A DNA stretch of 64,000 nucleotides from Halobium salinum (GTDB taxonomy: Archaea; Halobacteriota; Halobacteria; Halobacteriales; Haloferacaceae): contig NZ_JAODIW010000006.1 in NCBI RefSeq assembly GCF_026586625.1, positions 1,091,061 through 1,155,060 of the forward strand, read 5' to 3'. Positions 1 through 9,705 of this stretch are shown here, piece by piece. The notes beneath the pieces are model-generated. The model saw only the letters and a list, made by a program, of their open reading frames with translations. It ran no database searches and had not been told where the DNA came from. Position 1 is the stretch's first letter. Every line of letters starts with the position of its first letter. A program made the position numbers and the translations under genes.

Positions 1-594
1 CCCGACGCGCTGTTCACCCTCCGGCGCACCCTGCTCGAGTATCTCGACCGCTTCCCCAAGCGTGACGCCCCGTCGCCCCTCGTCGCCTTCTTCCGGCCCG
101 ACCCCGAGGTGACGACCGAGGCGGACTACCACGAGCGCCTCTGGAACGTCCTCGAGTTCCTCCACGTCCACGACCCCGAGCCGTGGCCGGCGGACATCCC
201 GACCGACCCCGACGACTCGCGCTGGGAGTTCTGCTTCGCCGGGACGCCGATGTTCCCGACCTGTCGGGCGCCGTTCTACGACGCTCGGATGAGTCGGTAC
301 TGCCCGGTCGGCCTCGAAATCACGTTCCAACCGCGGGCGCTGTTCGACGGCATCACGGCCGACACCGAAGCGGGCCAGCACGCCCGCGAGGTCATCCAGT
401 CCCGCATTGAGGCCTACGACGCGGTCTGTCCCCACGCCGACATCGGTGACTGGGGCGTCGATGGCGACCGCGAGTGGCCGCAGTACCTCCTCTCGGGGGA
501 CCCCGACCAGGCGCCCGACGAGTGTCCGCTGCGGGTGACCCGCCAACACCCGAAGGCGACCGTCCCCGAGCAGTGGGCGGTCTTGGGGGACTGA
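1..594 (+). CDS. YqcI/YcgG-family protein, 5'-truncated
   Basis: The reading frame is open from base 1 with no start visible before it, so the gene begins upstream of the window; about 197 codons are present. The segment FCFAGTPMFPTCRAPFY followed by CPVGLEITFQPR resembles the core of the YqcI/YcgG family. That family's biochemical role is not established. Cysteines and the SRYCPVG segment suggest a cytoplasmic domain rather than a membrane protein. The next gene starts 3 bases after the stop, so the two are probably co-transcribed. The family assignment is from memory of the motif. An internal GTG at 109 could be mistaken for the start, but the upstream codons continue the same protein. Confidence 0.7.
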   Translation, partial: PDALFTLRRTLLEYLDRFPKRDAPSPLVAFFRPDPEVTTEADYHERLWNVLEFLHVHDPEPWPADIPTDPDDSRWEFCFAGTPMFPTCRAPFYDARMSRYCPVGLEITFQPRALFDGITADTEAGQHAREVIQSRIEAYDAVCPHADIGDWGVDGDREWPQYLLSGDPDQAPDECPLRVTRQHPKATVPEQWAVLGD

Positions 595-597
595 GGC

Positions 598-1209
598 GTG
601 GCGGATTCGAGCGCGGGTTCGGAGGCGACGACGCCGAACGCGGACGACCTCGACCTCCCACCCGACGCCGCGCTCGTCCTCGTCGACTTCCAGGTCGGCT
701 TCGACGACGCCGTCTGGGGCGAGCGCAACAATCCCGACGCAGAGAGCCGCGCCGCCGACCTCCTCGTCGGATGGCGCGAGTCCGGCCGGCCGGTCGTCCA
801 CGTTCGCCACGACTCACAGGAGGCCGACTCGCCGCTCCGCGGCGACGGGCCGGGATTCGACTGGAAGCCGGGACTGGAGCCGGAGGAGGACGAACACACC
901 GTCGTCAAGCGGGTGAACGGCGCGTTCGCCGGGACCGGTCTGGAGGAGTGGCTGACCGGGCGCGGCGTGGGGACGCTCGTCGTCTGCGGGCTGACGACCG
1001 ACCACTGCGTGTCGACGACGACGCGGATGGCCGAGAACCGGGGGTTCGACGTGGTGCTCGTCTCGGACGCGACGGCGACGTTCGCCCGCGAGGGGCCGGG
1101 CGACGTGTCGTTGACGGCGGAGGAGAATCACCGCGCCGCGCTGGCGCACCTGTACCGAGAGTTCGCGGATGTTTGGGAGTCTTCCGTGGTGGTGGACGCG
1201 CTGGAGTGA
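598..1209 (+). CDS. Isochorismatase-family cysteine hydrolase (nicotinamidase-like)
   Basis: 203 residues from a GTG start 3 bases after the previous stop. The isochorismatase fold is recognised from [11 protein letters not shown] (catalytic Asp), a Lys in VVKRVNGAF and the nucleophile region [14 protein letters not shown], giving the Asp-Lys-Cys triad of this superfamily. Members hydrolyse nicotinamide, isochorismate or related amides; the substrate here cannot be chosen from sequence, though nicotinamidase in NAD salvage is a reasonable guess. It is a soluble cytoplasmic enzyme. A GC-rich hairpin follows about 20 bases after the stop. It converges on the ribosomal-protein operon. Confidence 0.85.
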   Translation: MADSSAGSEATTPNADDLDLPPDAALVLVDFQVGFDDAVWGERNNPDAESRAADLLVGWRESGRPVVHVRHDSQEADSPLRGDGPGFDWKPGLEPEEDEHTVVKRVNGAFAGTGLEEWLTGRGVGTLVVCGLTTDHCVSTTTRMAENRGFDVVLVSDATATFAREGPGDVSLTAEENHRAALAHLYREFADVWESSVVVDALE

Positions 1210-1228
1210 GCCGGGAGTAGGGAGCCGT

Positions 1229-1247
1229 GCGGGACCGAAGGTCCCGC
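1229..1247 (+). terminator. GC hairpin after the hydrolase gene
   Basis: An 8-bp perfect inverted repeat (GCGGGACC / GGTCCCGC) with a GAA loop lies 20 bases after the stop of the hydrolase gene. There is no long T run after it. It may stop transcription or be part of a REP-like block that continues to about 1530. Confidence 0.4.
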
Positions 1248-1675
1248 TTGCAGCCGGCGGCACCGTCGTCGGCGACGCCAGTGGCTGAGTCGCGGCGGCG
1301 CGCGCCGACGCGACCTCTGTGTCGCGTCGGCTCTCGCGCGAAGGACCGCGGCCGCTCCCGTGGCGGCCGTCCGGAGGCTGGGGAGGTGTGAGGCTGTGCT
1401 GTAGGTGGGACTTCGAAAGGGGCCGTCGTCTCGGCGGTAGCTGACGAAGCAAGCACCGGAGGCGAACGAACGGAGTGAGTGAGCCGAGGCGCACAGCGAG
1501 TCAGAACCGCCGAGACGGCGGGGGCTTTCGTCAATTCGTCCGGAAACTGTAGCTCGCTCTACTCTCGGTTTGCTAGACACGAACGCACTCGGAGTCGATA
1601 CTACCAGGGTCGAAGTCACACGACCGACCCGGTCGTGAACGGAGCGGCGACGCTCACGAAGCGTACTTCGCGTGA
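1248..1675. other. Intergenic, REP-like GC-rich block, no gene
   Basis: This space separates two convergent transcription units. It holds short GC-rich inverted repeats and a GAACGGAGTGAGTGAGCC word at about 1468-1485. A similar word, GAGCGAACGAAGTGAGCG, recurs near 52850, and GCGAACGAAGTGAGCG near 15930. All reading frames across it are arginine-rich shadows. I see no gene. Confidence 0.6.
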
Positions 1676-1721
1676 CCAAAATCCGAAAACGGCGAAACGA
1701 CGGTGAAGGGAAAAGGCCGGC
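1676..1721 (-). terminator. Probable terminator of the ribosomal-protein operon
   Basis: Read on the minus strand, the 45 bases after the rpl15 TAA contain several T tracts (CCTTTTCCCTT, then GTTTTCGGATTTT). This pattern is typical of haloarchaeal transcript ends. No stable stem is evident. Confidence 0.4.
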
Positions 1722-2222
1722 TTACTCGTCCGACTCGTCGTCGTCCTCGTCGGACGCCGCCATCCGCTCCGCGCGCTCCTCGCCGCGCTCGGAGAGCTCC
1801 GCGCTGCCGCCCGCGTCCTCGATGAGTTCGCGGGCGCGGTCGGTGAACGCGTCGGCGACGACGTGCAGCTCCTGGCGGACCTGCCCGCCGGCGAGCACCT
1901 TCACCACGTCGGCGTCGTAGGCGTCCTCGACGACATCGCGGGCGTCGAGACGGTAGCCGTCACCCTCCTCCTCGGCGAGACCGTCGGCGGCGTACAGCGC
2001 CGCGTCCTCGTCGAGCTTCTGCACGCGCACCTCGAGGACGTCCTCCTGGGCGTCCTCGGGGCGCTTGAACCCGTGCTTCTCACGGGAGGGGTAGTTGTGC
2101 ATCTCGTGCTTGTCGCGGCCCGCCTTCCCGCGACCGCCGCGGTTTCCGGCGCCGCGCCGGTTCTTGTGCGTGCCGCCGCCGTGCGTGCGCGAGCCGCGCT
2201 GGCGTCGCTTCTTGTCCGTCAT
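1722..2222 (-). CDS. rpl15: Large-subunit ribosomal protein uL15
   Basis: 166 residues. The glycine- and arginine-rich N-terminus (GGGTHKNRRGAGNRGG) is the uL15 hallmark, and the acidic C-terminal tail is typical of salt-adapted homologues. uL15 binds 23S rRNA in the large subunit. The ATG overlaps the rpl30 stop as ATGA, which implies translational coupling and settles the start over longer upstream extensions in the same frame. It is the last gene of the operon. The secY gene that commonly follows rpl15 in archaea is not downstream here. Confidence 0.97.
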   Translation of the reverse strand: MTDKKRRQRGSRTHGGGTHKNRRGAGNRGGRGKAGRDKHEMHNYPSREKHGFKRPEDAQEDVLEVRVQKLDEDAALYAADGLAEEEGDGYRLDARDVVEDAYDADVVKVLAGGQVRQELHVVADAFTDRARELIEDAGGSAELSERGEERAERMAASDEDDDESDE

Positions 2223-2683
2223 CGCATGTCCTCCAGGAGTTCGTCGATCTGCTCGGTCGTGTGCTTCCCGAGCTGACCGCCCTCCTTGGTCGGGTGCTTG
2301 ATGCCACGGTGCCCGCCGCGCGGCGGGTGGAGGCGGAGCGCAGGCGAGAGCCCCTGCTCCTTGAGGTGCGTCTCCTCGGCGTGGATGGCCTCGGCGAGCG
2401 CCTCGAAGGAGTCGTACTCCGTGTTGTCGGCGAGCCACTGCTCGTCGACGGCCTCCTTCCCCTGGAGGGGTTCGGCGCGCTTCGCGAGCAGGGTGGCGAC
2501 CGTCTCCACTGAGGGTTCGCCGTAGGCGACGTGGTCGTTGACCTTCGTCACCATCCCGGTGTACGTGTCGCTCTCGGGGATGAACACGCAGTGGTTCACG
2601 TTGTGGATGTTGAGCATCTTCAGCGTGTCGCGCTTGTCCTGCGGCAGGTCCTTCTCGCCGCGGAGCTGCACGACCGCTTTCAT
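2219..2683 (-). CDS. rpl30: Large-subunit ribosomal protein uL30
   Basis: 154 residues, the long archaeal/eukaryotic form. The start [18 protein letters not shown] and the following [10 protein letters not shown] segment identify uL30. It overlaps rps5 upstream and rpl15 downstream by 4 bases each, so translation of the three genes is probably coupled. It is a structural protein of the 50S subunit. Confidence 0.97.
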   Translation of the reverse strand: MKAVVQLRGEKDLPQDKRDTLKMLNIHNVNHCVFIPESDTYTGMVTKVNDHVAYGEPSVETVATLLAKRAEPLQGKEAVDEQWLADNTEYDSFEALAEAIHAEETHLKEQGLSPALRLHPPRGGHRGIKHPTKEGGQLGKHTTEQIDELLEDMR

Positions 2684-3324
2684 CGCTCCACCTCGCGGCG
2701 CTTCTCGCGGGCCCGTCGGGGCATCCGCGACTGCGAGGCGTTGGTCAGCGCGTTGTAGGTCGCCTTCGCGAGGTTGACCGTTGTACGCGTGTTCCCGTTG
2801 GACTGCGTCCAGGCGTCCTGCACGCCGGCGAGTTCGAGGATGTTACGGACGGTCGGCGCCGCCGCGAGCCCCAGTCCCTGCGGGGCGGGGATGATCTCGA
2901 CGGTGACCGAGCCGGCCTTCCCCTCGGCCTTCCGGGTGAGGGAGTTGACGCCGCCGGGGCGGTCCTCCCACGAACCGGAGCCGCGGTCCACGGAGATGAT
3001 GTTCAGCTTGGCGACGTTGATGGCCTTCTGGATGGCCGAGCCGACCTGGTCGTCGCGAGCCTCGGCGTAGCCGAGGAACCCGTCCCGGTTGCCCACCGCA
3101 CAGACACACCGGAACTTCACGCGCCGACCGGAGTCGGTCATGCGCTGGACCATGTTGATGTCCAGCACCTCGTCGTCCAGTCCGGGGAGGAGCTGGTCGA
3201 CGATCTCGGACTCCTTCAGTGGCAGGCCCGAGTCGAGGGCCTGCTGCATGTCGGTGATGTCGCCGTCCTGTACCTTGCGGCCGAGCCGCGTGCGCGGCTC
3301 CCAGCCGTTGTTGTTTCGGCTCAT
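2680..3324 (-). CDS. rps5: Small-subunit ribosomal protein uS5
   Basis: 214 residues. The archaeal S5 signature is visible as [19 protein letters not shown], then [13 protein letters not shown] and the glycine-rich FLGYAEA loop of the double-stranded-RNA-binding-like domain. uS5 helps maintain decoding accuracy and mRNA unwinding at the entry channel. It overlaps rpl18 upstream by 4 bases (ATGA) and rpl30 downstream by 4 bases. Confidence 0.97.
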   Translation of the reverse strand: MSRNNNGWEPRTRLGRKVQDGDITDMQQALDSGLPLKESEIVDQLLPGLDDEVLDINMVQRMTDSGRRVKFRCVCAVGNRDGFLGYAEARDDQVGSAIQKAINVAKLNIISVDRGSGSWEDRPGGVNSLTRKAEGKAGSVTVEIIPAPQGLGLAAAPTVRNILELAGVQDAWTQSNGNTRTTVNLAKATYNALTNASQSRMPRRAREKRREVER

Positions 3325-3878
3325 GAGTCGTCCTCCTGCAGTCGACCGAGCACGTCGTCGAAGTGCTCGGGCAGTTCGGTGGCGTCGAACTCCCCGCCGT
3401 AGAGCGGCTCGTCGAGCTGCTCTGCGTACTCGGCGATGTGCTCGCCGCGGTTACGCGACCAGTCCGCCAGCACGCTCTCGTTGTGGGGAATCTCGAGCCC
3501 CGCGTCGATTGCGCCTTCCTGTACTGCGAACGCTTTGCTTCCCGGCGTCGCCGTGTTGAGACCGATGTCGAGGACCGCCTCCTCGAGGCCGGCCTCGACC
3601 GCGCGCGTGCCGGCGAGGTAGCCCGTCAGGTACGCTGCGGGGAGGTTCGCGGTCGGCGCCTCCCAGCCGTACTCCGACAGGTCCTCGCTGGTCGCGGCGG
3701 CGTGAATCTCGTCGCCGTTCGGACCGGGTGTCGCCAGCTGCGCCCTGACGTGCTTGTTCGACAGGCGCGCGACGAGGCGCGGCTTGCCGGATTTCAGCAG
3801 GCGCAACCTCTGATGGTAGTCGGTCCGAACCTCGCGACGGCGACGCATCGGGACGCGGTATCGTGGTCCTGTTGCCAT
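3321..3878 (-). CDS. rpl18: Large-subunit ribosomal protein uL18
   Basis: 185 residues, the archaeal-length form. The N-terminus [18 protein letters not shown] and the [17 protein letters not shown] segment identify uL18, the 5S rRNA-binding protein of the central protuberance. The ATG lies one base after the rpl19e stop. Confidence 0.97.
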   Translation of the reverse strand: MATGPRYRVPMRRRREVRTDYHQRLRLLKSGKPRLVARLSNKHVRAQLATPGPNGDEIHAAATSEDLSEYGWEAPTANLPAAYLTGYLAGTRAVEAGLEEAVLDIGLNTATPGSKAFAVQEGAIDAGLEIPHNESVLADWSRNRGEHIAEYAEQLDEPLYGGEFDATELPEHFDDVLGRLQEDDS

Positions 3879-3879
3879 T

Positions 3880-4341
3880 TTACTCGTCCTCCAGCGTGAT
3901 GCCGTAGTTGTTCCGGATGTACGCTTCGAGCCGGTCCACGCTGTCGAACTCCCCGCCGGACGCCTTGTTGTACAGCGTTCTGTACTGGGTCCGGTCGAGG
4001 GGTCCGTCGTCGCGGAGCTCCTTGAGGCGAGCCCGCTGGGCGCGGATTCGGCTGATCCATTCGTCCTTCGAGTTCTGGCGGCCGCCGGACTTCCCCTTGC
4101 GGGAGCCCGGGCCCTTCCGGTGGCCGTAGGCGCGCTTCTCGTTGCGCTCGCGGGCGCGACCGCGGGAGTTCCCCTTGGCCTCCTCGGCCCGGATGGTCCC
4201 CTGGTCGACCAGCTCGCGAACGTCCTCGCGCGTGATGGCCTCGGCGATCTCCGCCTGAGCCTCGGGGTCGAACCAGACGCTGTTCTTCCCGACGTCGAGG
4301 ATGTCGGCGGCCATTCGCTTCTGTGCCTTCAGGTCAGTCAT
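3880..4341 (-). CDS. rpl19e: Large-subunit ribosomal protein eL19
   Basis: 153 residues. The start [17 protein letters not shown] and the basic linker [11 protein letters not shown] are diagnostic of eL19, an archaeal/eukaryotic protein that bridges subunits. The ATG overlaps the rpl32e stop by 4 bases. Confidence 0.97.
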   Translation of the reverse strand: MTDLKAQKRMAADILDVGKNSVWFDPEAQAEIAEAITREDVRELVDQGTIRAEEAKGNSRGRARERNEKRAYGHRKGPGSRKGKSGGRQNSKDEWISRIRAQRARLKELRDDGPLDRTQYRTLYNKASGGEFDSVDRLEAYIRNNYGITLEDE

Positions 4342-5273
4342 CCGTCGACCTCCACTTCGACGTAGGTCGGGTTGAGGACGCGAATCTCGCGGTCCTCACA
4401 CTCGTCCTCGATACGCTCGCGCTTGCGACCGCCGACGCCGCTGGCGATACGGACCGCCTGCGTGTCGGGGTCGACGCCCTCGAGGTCGTTCGTGTTGTGC
4501 ACACGGACCTCCTCGAAGCCGCTCGGGTGCAGACCACGGGCGGCCGTCGGCGAGCGGAAGCCCGCCTCGACCGTGTCGCCCTTCCCCTTGATGCCGCGGC
4601 GCTGCTTCGAGAGCTGACCGCGGGGGCGGCGCCACGAGGTCGGGACGCGCTTTTTCTTGTGGTAGTCCTGCCGGTTGAACTGCGGCGTGGACTCCCGGTG
4701 CTTCTGGCCGAGTGCACGAGCCGTCTCGTCGTCGAGTTCGGGCGTCTTGTCGGCGTGTCCGCGGGGACGCAGTTCCGTCTCCACGTCCTCCTCGGGCTCC
4801 TCGGGTTCGCCCTCGTCTTCGACTTCGGCCTCGGTCTCGTCCTCCTCGCGGACTTCGAGCCCGCCGACGTCCGCCTTGATACGGGCGGCGAGGGCGTTAC
4901 CGATGCCCTCGACGTCGGCCAGCTCGGACTGGCTCGCGGCCTTGACGTCCTCGACGGACTCGTAGCCGGCCTCGCGCAGCGCGTCGGCCTTCGACGGGCC
5001 GACACCGCTGATGTCCTCGAGGTCCTCGGGACCCTCGTCTTCGTCCTCGTCGACGACGACTTCCTCGTCCTCGTCGAGCTCCGACTCGACGCCCGACAGC
5101 TGGGCGACGATGTCGGCGGCGAGGGCCTCGCTGATACCCTCGACCTCGGTCAGCTCCTCGGCCGTGGCCTCGCGCAGGTCGTCGACCGATTCGTAGCCGG
5201 CGTCCGCGAGCGCCTCGGCCTTGGAGGGACCGACGCCGTCGATGTCAGTTACGTTCTCGATGTCGTCAGCCAT
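4338..5273 (-). CDS. rpl32e: Large-subunit ribosomal protein eL32 with duplicated HhH extension
   Basis: 311 residues. The C-terminal half carries the eL32 core ([21 protein letters not shown], read as two adjoining segments, then a basic 23S rRNA-binding region). The N-terminal extension contains two successive helix-hairpin-helix units. Residues about 8-58 read [20 protein letters not shown] and onward; residues about 85-140 repeat the pattern as [21 protein letters not shown] highly acidic linker separates them. Haloarchaeal eL32 is normally known with one such extension and about 240 residues, so a tandem duplication is likely. It overlaps rpl6 (TGA/ATG) and rpl19e. Confidence 0.95.
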   Translation of the reverse strand: MADDIENVTDIDGVGPSKAEALADAGYESVDDLREATAEELTEVEGISEALAADIVAQLSGVESELDEDEEVVVDEDEDEGPEDLEDISGVGPSKADALREAGYESVEDVKAASQSELADVEGIGNALAARIKADVGGLEVREEDETEAEVEDEGEPEEPEEDVETELRPRGHADKTPELDDETARALGQKHRESTPQFNRQDYHKKKRVPTSWRRPRGQLSKQRRGIKGKGDTVEAGFRSPTAARGLHPSGFEEVRVHNTNDLEGVDPDTQAVRIASGVGGRKRERIEDECEDREIRVLNPTYVEVEVDG

Positions 5274-5845
5274 CAGGCCTCACCTGCCTTCGTGGGTTTC
5301 TGGGTGATGTACACGCCGTCCTGGAAGACGCGGGTGTCTTTGCCCTTGACGCGCGTGAGCTGTTCGATGTCGGCGGCGGTCTGGCCCACGTCCTCCTTGC
5401 TCGGACCGGAGAGCGTGAGCTCCTCGCCGTCGACCTGGACCTGCGTGTCCCCGCGGACGGTCGTCCGGCGGTCGGCCTTCTCGCCGAGGAAGTTCGAGAT
5501 GACGACTTCGTCGCCCTCGACGTCGACCTGCATCGGGAAGTGGTTGTAGAACACTTCCATCTCGTACTCCCAACCGTCGGTGACGCCGTGGAAGGCGTTC
5601 CGGATGTGGGAGGCGAAGGTGCCGAGCGTCGCGTTCGTCTTGGCGTCGGTCTCGGGCGAGGAGACGACGACCGCGTCGACGGTCTCGCCGTCCTCGCTCT
5701 CGGTCTCTGCTACGTCCACCGAGACGTTCGGGAACCAGAGCCGTCGCGTGACGGACCCGTTCGGCCCCTCCACCGTCAGGTCGAAGTGGTCGACCTCGGC
5801 GGACACGTCCTCGGGGATCTCGATTTCGATTCGGTTCTCTGACAT
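5273..5845 (-). CDS. rpl6: Large-subunit ribosomal protein uL6
   Basis: 190 residues. The archaeal L6 pattern is seen at [21 protein letters not shown], in the [20 protein letters not shown] helix and in the VYNHFPM-like stretch [18 protein letters not shown] chose the ATG at 5845, two bases after the rps8 stop, because the longer open frame upstream would run through rps8. uL6 lies near the factor-binding stalk base. Confidence 0.96.
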   Translation of the reverse strand: MSENRIEIEIPEDVSAEVDHFDLTVEGPNGSVTRRLWFPNVSVDVAETESEDGETVDAVVVSSPETDAKTNATLGTFASHIRNAFHGVTDGWEYEMEVFYNHFPMQVDVEGDEVVISNFLGEKADRRTTVRGDTQVQVDGEELTLSGPSKEDVGQTAADIEQLTRVKGKDTRVFQDGVYITQKPTKAGEA

Positions 5846-5847
5846 GG

Positions 5848-6240
5848 TCAGTATACGTATGCGATGACCTGGCCACCGATGCCCTGGTCGCGGGCCTCGT
5901 AGTGGCTCATGACGCCGTGGCTGGTCGTGACGACGAGTGCCCCGTAGTCGCGGGCGGGGAGGAACCGCTTCTCCCACTTCTCGAAGTCGTTCGCGCCCGC
6001 CGAGTAGCGGGGCTTGACCGCGCCGCATCGATTGATGGCGCCGGTCAGTTCGACCTCGAACTTCCCCGACTTGCCGTCTTCGACGAACTCGAAGCCGTCG
6101 ATGTACCCGCGGTCGTAGAAGACCTCGAGGACGGAGCCGATGATGTTCGAGGCGGGCTCTACCGTGTGCGTCAGGTGGCCGACGCTCTCGGCGTTGTCGA
6201 CGCCGGAGAGCGCGCCACTGAGTGGGTCGTTTTCCGCCAT
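5848..6240 (-). CDS. rps8: Small-subunit ribosomal protein uS8
   Basis: 130 residues, the normal archaeal length. The C-terminal [20 protein letters not shown] segment is the S8 16S rRNA-binding signature. The start is the ATG two bases after the rps14 stop; the upstream continuation of the frame overlaps rps14 and is rejected. Confidence 0.96.
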   Translation of the reverse strand: MAENDPLSGALSGVDNAESVGHLTHTVEPASNIIGSVLEVFYDRGYIDGFEFVEDGKSGKFEVELTGAINRCGAVKPRYSAGANDFEKWEKRFLPARDYGALVVTTSHGVMSHYEARDQGIGGQVIAYVY

Positions 6241-6242
6241 GG

Positions 6243-6440
6243 TTATCGGTACTTCTTGAAGCCCATCGAGCGGGCGACCTCGCGGAAGCACTGCCGGCAG
6301 AGGTTGATGTCGTACTTCCCGACGAGCCCCTGCTTGCGGCCACAGCGCCGGCACTCGTTCTGATTGCCGGTGCGTCGGCCCGTGTGCTCCCCCGTCACGT
6401 CGCCGTCCGGGGTCTGTTCGTCGTGCTGGCTCTCGCTCAT
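6243..6440 (-). CDS. rps14: Small-subunit ribosomal protein uS14, zinc-binding type
   Basis: 65 residues. Two CxxC pairs (CRRC and CRQC) form the zinc site of the C+ type S14, followed by the conserved [13 protein letters not shown] end. It carries an acidic N-terminal extension of roughly 20 residues, as is common in halophiles. It overlaps rpl5 by 4 bases. Confidence 0.96.
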   Translation of the reverse strand: MSESQHDEQTPDGDVTGEHTGRRTGNQNECRRCGRKQGLVGKYDINLCRQCFREVARSMGFKKYR

Positions 6441-6961
6441 TCGTCTACCTCCACGTCGAAGTTCGCCTCGAGGTAGGCGACCGCGTCGTCCACGGTCAGC
6501 TTGTGCCCCGAGGGGATGGAACGGGTCACCTTGTCGCGCTTGGCGACGCGGTAGCCCGGCCGGACCAGGTTCACCGTCACGTCGAGCCCGTAGATGCCGA
6601 CGTTCGGGTCGTACTCCTGGCTCGGGAACTCGGTGTGCTCCTCGACGCCGAACGAGAAGTTGCCCGCGTCGTCGAACTGCGAGCGCTTCAGGTCCGTCAG
6701 CGGGAGCGCCGTCTCGAGGAACTCCTCGGCGGTGTCGCCGCGCAGGGTCACCTTCGCGCCGACGGGAGTCCCCCGCCGGACGCCGAAGTCCTGTCCGGCG
6801 CGCCCGGACTGGGTCCGGACGCTCTCCTGACCGGTGACCGCTTCGAGGATGTCCTCGGCCTTGGCGAGCTCGCGCCCACCTTCGCCGACGCCCATGTGGA
6901 CGACGACCTTCTCGACGGTGGGTTCGCGCATCTCGTTGTCGAACTCGGAGTCGGCGCTCAT
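6437..6961 (-). CDS. rpl5: Large-subunit ribosomal protein uL5
   Basis: 174 residues. [19 protein letters not shown] and the [16 protein letters not shown] segment are typical of archaeal uL5, which binds 5S rRNA and contacts P-site tRNA. It overlaps rps4e upstream and rps14 downstream by 4 bases each. Confidence 0.97.
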   Translation of the reverse strand: MSADSEFDNEMREPTVEKVVVHMGVGEGGRELAKAEDILEAVTGQESVRTQSGRAGQDFGVRRGTPVGAKVTLRGDTAEEFLETALPLTDLKRSQFDDAGNFSFGVEEHTEFPSQEYDPNVGIYGLDVTVNLVRPGYRVAKRDKVTRSIPSGHKLTVDDAVAYLEANFDVEVDE

Positions 6962-7749
6962 TCCTCAGTCACCTCGTCCTCGTCCTCGCTTTCGTCCGCC
7001 GCCTCGATGCGGGAGTCGTCGTCGGTGTCGGTCGTCGTGACCGCGTCCTCCTCGTCGCCGACGAAGTTCTCGTCGATGACGACGAGGTACTCCTCGACGG
7101 TCTCGAAGCCGTCGCCCTCGTCCTGGGAGACGGAGACGGTGTTCGACCCGGAGCCGGGCGTCACCCTGATCTCGTCGAGCGTGCCGACCTTGCCCGCGTG
7201 GGCGCCGTCGACGGCCGTGACGAGCGCGCCCTCCTCGTAGACGAAGTGGGCGACGACGTCCTTCGACTCGGAGTCGACGACGAGCGAGTCGCCGCCGGCG
7301 TACTCGGCGTCGTCGTCGACGACGAGCGTCGTCCCGTCGTGCAGCGAGAGCTGGACGTCCCCGCCGGGGACGTTGCGCTTGCCGACGACCTTCCCGAGAC
7401 GGGACTCCGCGTCGCCCTCGTCGATGGGGGTCAGCGCGAGCCGACCGCCCTCGTCGGGGAAGACGCGGTAGTACTCGCCGCGCTCGGTGAACGCGATGAT
7501 GTCGAACATGCCGATGGGACGGCGGTGGTCCGACACGGCGTCGCCGTTGACGAGCACGGTGCCCTGATTCAGCGCGTAGCGCGCTTCCTTGACGGAGTCG
7601 ACGTAGCCGAGCACGTCCCGCAGGACGATGACCAGCGGGACGCCGGCCTCACCGTGCGGGCCCGCGCCCGCCTTGACGGTGAACGTCTCCTCCTTCCGTT
7701 CGACCGGCCAGGAGTTCGGTACCGAGAGTCGCTTCTGGTGTTTCGTCAT
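6958..7749 (-). CDS. rps4e: Small-subunit ribosomal protein eS4
   Basis: 263 residues. The eS4 architecture is clear: the basic N-terminus [19 protein letters not shown], an S4-like RNA-binding segment near residues 40-90 ([20 protein letters not shown]), then KOW-like and C-terminal domains and an acidic tail. It is an archaeal/eukaryotic protein of the 30S subunit. It overlaps rpl24 and rpl5 by 4 bases each. Confidence 0.96.
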   Translation of the reverse strand: MTKHQKRLSVPNSWPVERKEETFTVKAGAGPHGEAGVPLVIVLRDVLGYVDSVKEARYALNQGTVLVNGDAVSDHRRPIGMFDIIAFTERGEYYRVFPDEGGRLALTPIDEGDAESRLGKVVGKRNVPGGDVQLSLHDGTTLVVDDDAEYAGGDSLVVDSESKDVVAHFVYEEGALVTAVDGAHAGKVGTLDEIRVTPGSGSNTVSVSQDEGDGFETVEEYLVVIDENFVGDEEDAVTTTDTDDDSRIEAADESEDEDEVTEE

Positions 7750-8117
7750 TCGTCACCCTCCGTGTCAGAGTCGGATTCGAGACGGGCCTCGCGGCGCTCG
7801 TCTTCGAGGTCCAGCTCGACGACGCGGACGTTCGAGGCGTCCAGCGGCCGGAGAACCTCCTCCCCGTCCGCCTTCTCGACGACGACGTCTTCGACTCGGA
7901 TGACCTCGTCCGTGAGGTCGACCTCGGCCACCTCGGCCTCGGTGCCGGCGAAGTCGCCGCGGAGCACCTCGACGGTGTCGCCCGCGTTGACACGCACGTT
8001 CCGGCGCCCGTACTCGTCGCGGAGTTCGGGCGACAGCGGTGCACGGACCTGCTTCTGGCGCTCGTGCAGCGGCGCGTCGCGTCGCTGGTTTCGCTGTTTG
8101 CGTGGTTGTCGCGTCAT
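7746..8117 (-). CDS. rpl24: Large-subunit ribosomal protein uL24
   Basis: 123 residues starting [20 protein letters not shown]. The KOW motif ([20 protein letters not shown]) and the upstream [12 protein letters not shown] are characteristic. uL24 is an early assembly factor of the large subunit near the exit tunnel. The ATG overlaps the rpl14 stop, which fixes the start. Confidence 0.96.
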   Translation of the reverse strand: MTRQPRKQRNQRRDAPLHERQKQVRAPLSPELRDEYGRRNVRVNAGDTVEVLRGDFAGTEAEVAEVDLTDEVIRVEDVVVEKADGEEVLRPLDASNVRVVELDLEDERREARLESDSDTEGDE

Positions 8118-8512
8118 ACGATCATCGTGGCGGTGCTTGCGATGCTCCCGAAGCGCTCGGCGACCTCGCGTGCGATGGGGCCCTTGATCTCCGTGCCGCG
8201 GGGCTCCTGCATGTCGTCGATGAGGACGGCCGCGTTGTCCTCGAACTTGAGGCGAGTGCCGTCGGGGCGGCGGATGGACTTGCGCTGGCGAACGACGACG
8301 GCCTCGAGGACCTGTCGTCGCATCTCCGGCGTGCCCTTGGTGACCGAGACGGTCACCTTGTCGCCGATCCCGGCTTTGGGGTGTCGGTTCTTCGTCCCGG
8401 AGTAGCCGGCGACGCTGATAACCTTCAGCTGCCGGGCTCCGGTGTTGTCGGCGCACGTGACGAGCGAGCCCTTCTCGAGGCCCTGGGTGACGTCGGCCTT
8501 GAGAGCCTCCAT
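8114..8512 (-). CDS. rpl14: Large-subunit ribosomal protein uL14
   Basis: 132 residues. [20 protein letters not shown] and the later [14 protein letters not shown] segment are the canonical uL14 signatures at the subunit interface. The ATG shares one base with the rps17 stop (TGATG). Confidence 0.97.
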   Translation of the reverse strand: MEALKADVTQGLEKGSLVTCADNTGARQLKVISVAGYSGTKNRHPKAGIGDKVTVSVTKGTPEMRRQVLEAVVVRQRKSIRRPDGTRLKFEDNAAVLIDDMQEPRGTEIKGPIAREVAERFGSIASTATMIV

Positions 8513-8952
8513 CAGTTACCCTCCGGGCTCCGTTCGTCGGAAGCCCCCTCGGTCACGTTGCCGGTGGTCTCTTCGACCGCCTCGTCGGCGTGCTGGCTCG
8601 GGTCGACGGACTCGACCAGGTCGGCCGGGTCCGCGGACTCCAGCTTCTCGACGACGACGTGCGATTTCGTCTTCGAGAGCGGTCGGGTCTCAACTATCTG
8701 GACCGTGTCGCCGCGGTTCAGCTCGAGGCACGGCGGTGCGTGAGCTGGGACGCGGGAACGACGTTTCATGTATCGGTCGTACTTCGGCACGAACACGTCG
8801 TACTCGCGTTCGACGACCACGGTCTTCTCCATGTCAGTGGAGGCGACGGTGCCCTCGAGCGTCTGCCCTCGCACGGCGAGCGAGCCGTGGAACGGGCAGT
8901 CCGCGTCGGAGCAGGTCTCCTCCGGTTCCGGTACGTTCAGTCCTATCGCCAT
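8512..8952 (-). CDS. rps17: Small-subunit ribosomal protein uS17 with acidic tail
   Basis: 146 residues. The OB-fold core is visible as [18 protein letters not shown] and [18 protein letters not shown]. An N-terminal [10 protein letters not shown] segment resembles the archaeal S17 leader. The last 35-40 residues are a polar acidic tail ([17 protein letters not shown]) that makes it longer than usual. It overlaps rnp1 upstream by 10 bases. Confidence 0.95.
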   Translation of the reverse strand: MAIGLNVPEPEETCSDADCPFHGSLAVRGQTLEGTVASTDMEKTVVVEREYDVFVPKYDRYMKRRSRVPAHAPPCLELNRGDTVQIVETRPLSKTKSHVVVEKLESADPADLVESVDPSQHADEAVEETTGNVTEGASDERSPEGN

Positions 8953-9485
8953 CTGGAATCACCTGTGGTTTCGGTGCGATGAGCGGGTCGTGAGAGCAGT
9001 GTTACCCCATCCACCGTAACGTAGACCGTATCCTGGCGGTCACGCGACGCGGAATCGGCGTCGCGCGAGCCCTCGTGGGTCGAGCCAGACTGCCCGGGGC
9101 GGACCCCGGGAGTTTCCGACCCCCGTTTGGACACGGACCCGGAGGCCTTGCGGCGCTCCGCGGCTTCATCTGTGGCTGTCGGCGCGTCGACCCGGTCCGC
9201 CTCCGTGGCGGCTCCCGGGCCGTCGCCGGCCGTTTCGGACGCCGACCGTGTGTCGGCGCCGTGTTCGAACCCGAGCGCGTCGTCATCGACGAGCTCGAAC
9301 TCGAACGCCGTCCCCCGCTTGGGGACCTGACGGACCCGAGTCCCGTCGTCGAGATGCAGCGTCTGCTGGGTCTCGACGACGACACGGCCGGCTACCCCGA
9401 CGAGGTCGGGGTTGTCGGCGTCGACCACCCGCGCGGAGAGGCCGTTGAGTTCGTGTCGCGTGAGGGTCTCGGGTGTCAGGCTCAT
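8943..9485 (-). CDS. rnp1: RNase P protein component 1 (Rpp29/Pop4) with long insert
   Basis: 180 residues. The Rpp29 barrel is recognisable as [20 protein letters not shown], then [18 protein letters not shown] and [14 protein letters not shown]. The closing strand [17 protein letters not shown] appears only at residues 154-170. Between them, about residues 66-152 are a low-complexity polar stretch rich in S, T, G, D, E and R. Family members lack such a long insert. The protein is a subunit of the RNase P holoenzyme that trims pre-tRNA 5' ends. Its place between rpl29 and rps17 is conserved in archaea. Confidence 0.93.
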   Translation of the reverse strand: MSLTPETLTRHELNGLSARVVDADNPDLVGVAGRVVVETQQTLHLDDGTRVRQVPKRGTAFEFELVDDDALGFEHGADTRSASETAGDGPGAATEADRVDAPTATDEAAERRKASGSVSKRGSETPGVRPGQSGSTHEGSRDADSASRDRQDTVYVTVDGVTLLSRPAHRTETTGDSRWR

Positions 9486-9492
9486 CGTGGTG

Positions 9493-9705
9493 TTACTCGT
9501 CGTTGAAGTCGCCTTCTTCGCGCTGAATCGTCTTGATTCGGGCGACCGTCCGCTTCAGTTCGCCGATGCGACCCGGGTTCTCCGGGGCGCCACCGGCCGC
9601 CTGCACGGCCTTCGCGTTGAGGATTTCCGTCTCCATCTCCTCGAGTTCCGCCTCTCGCTCGGCGGGCGTCATGTCGCGGATCTCCTCGGTGTGGAGGATG
9701 GCCAT
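9493..9705 (-). CDS. rpl29: Large-subunit ribosomal protein uL29
   Basis: 70 residues, a helical hairpin near the exit tunnel. [18 protein letters not shown] and the [15 protein letters not shown] segment match uL29. The ATG shares one base with the rps3 stop (TAATG). Confidence 0.96.
   Translation of the reverse strand: MAILHTEEIRDMTPAEREAELEEMETEILNAKAVQAAGGAPENPGRIGELKRTVARIKTIQREEGDFNDE

Noticed and set aside
109-594. Start of the first gene at the GTG at 109
   Set aside because: The frame continues upstream to base 1 with plausible protein sequence, so the gene is simply cut by the window edge.
4323-5549. 408-residue plus-strand frame opposite eL32 and uL6
   Set aside because: It has a strange V/L/D-rich composition and overlaps two ribosomal proteins completely.
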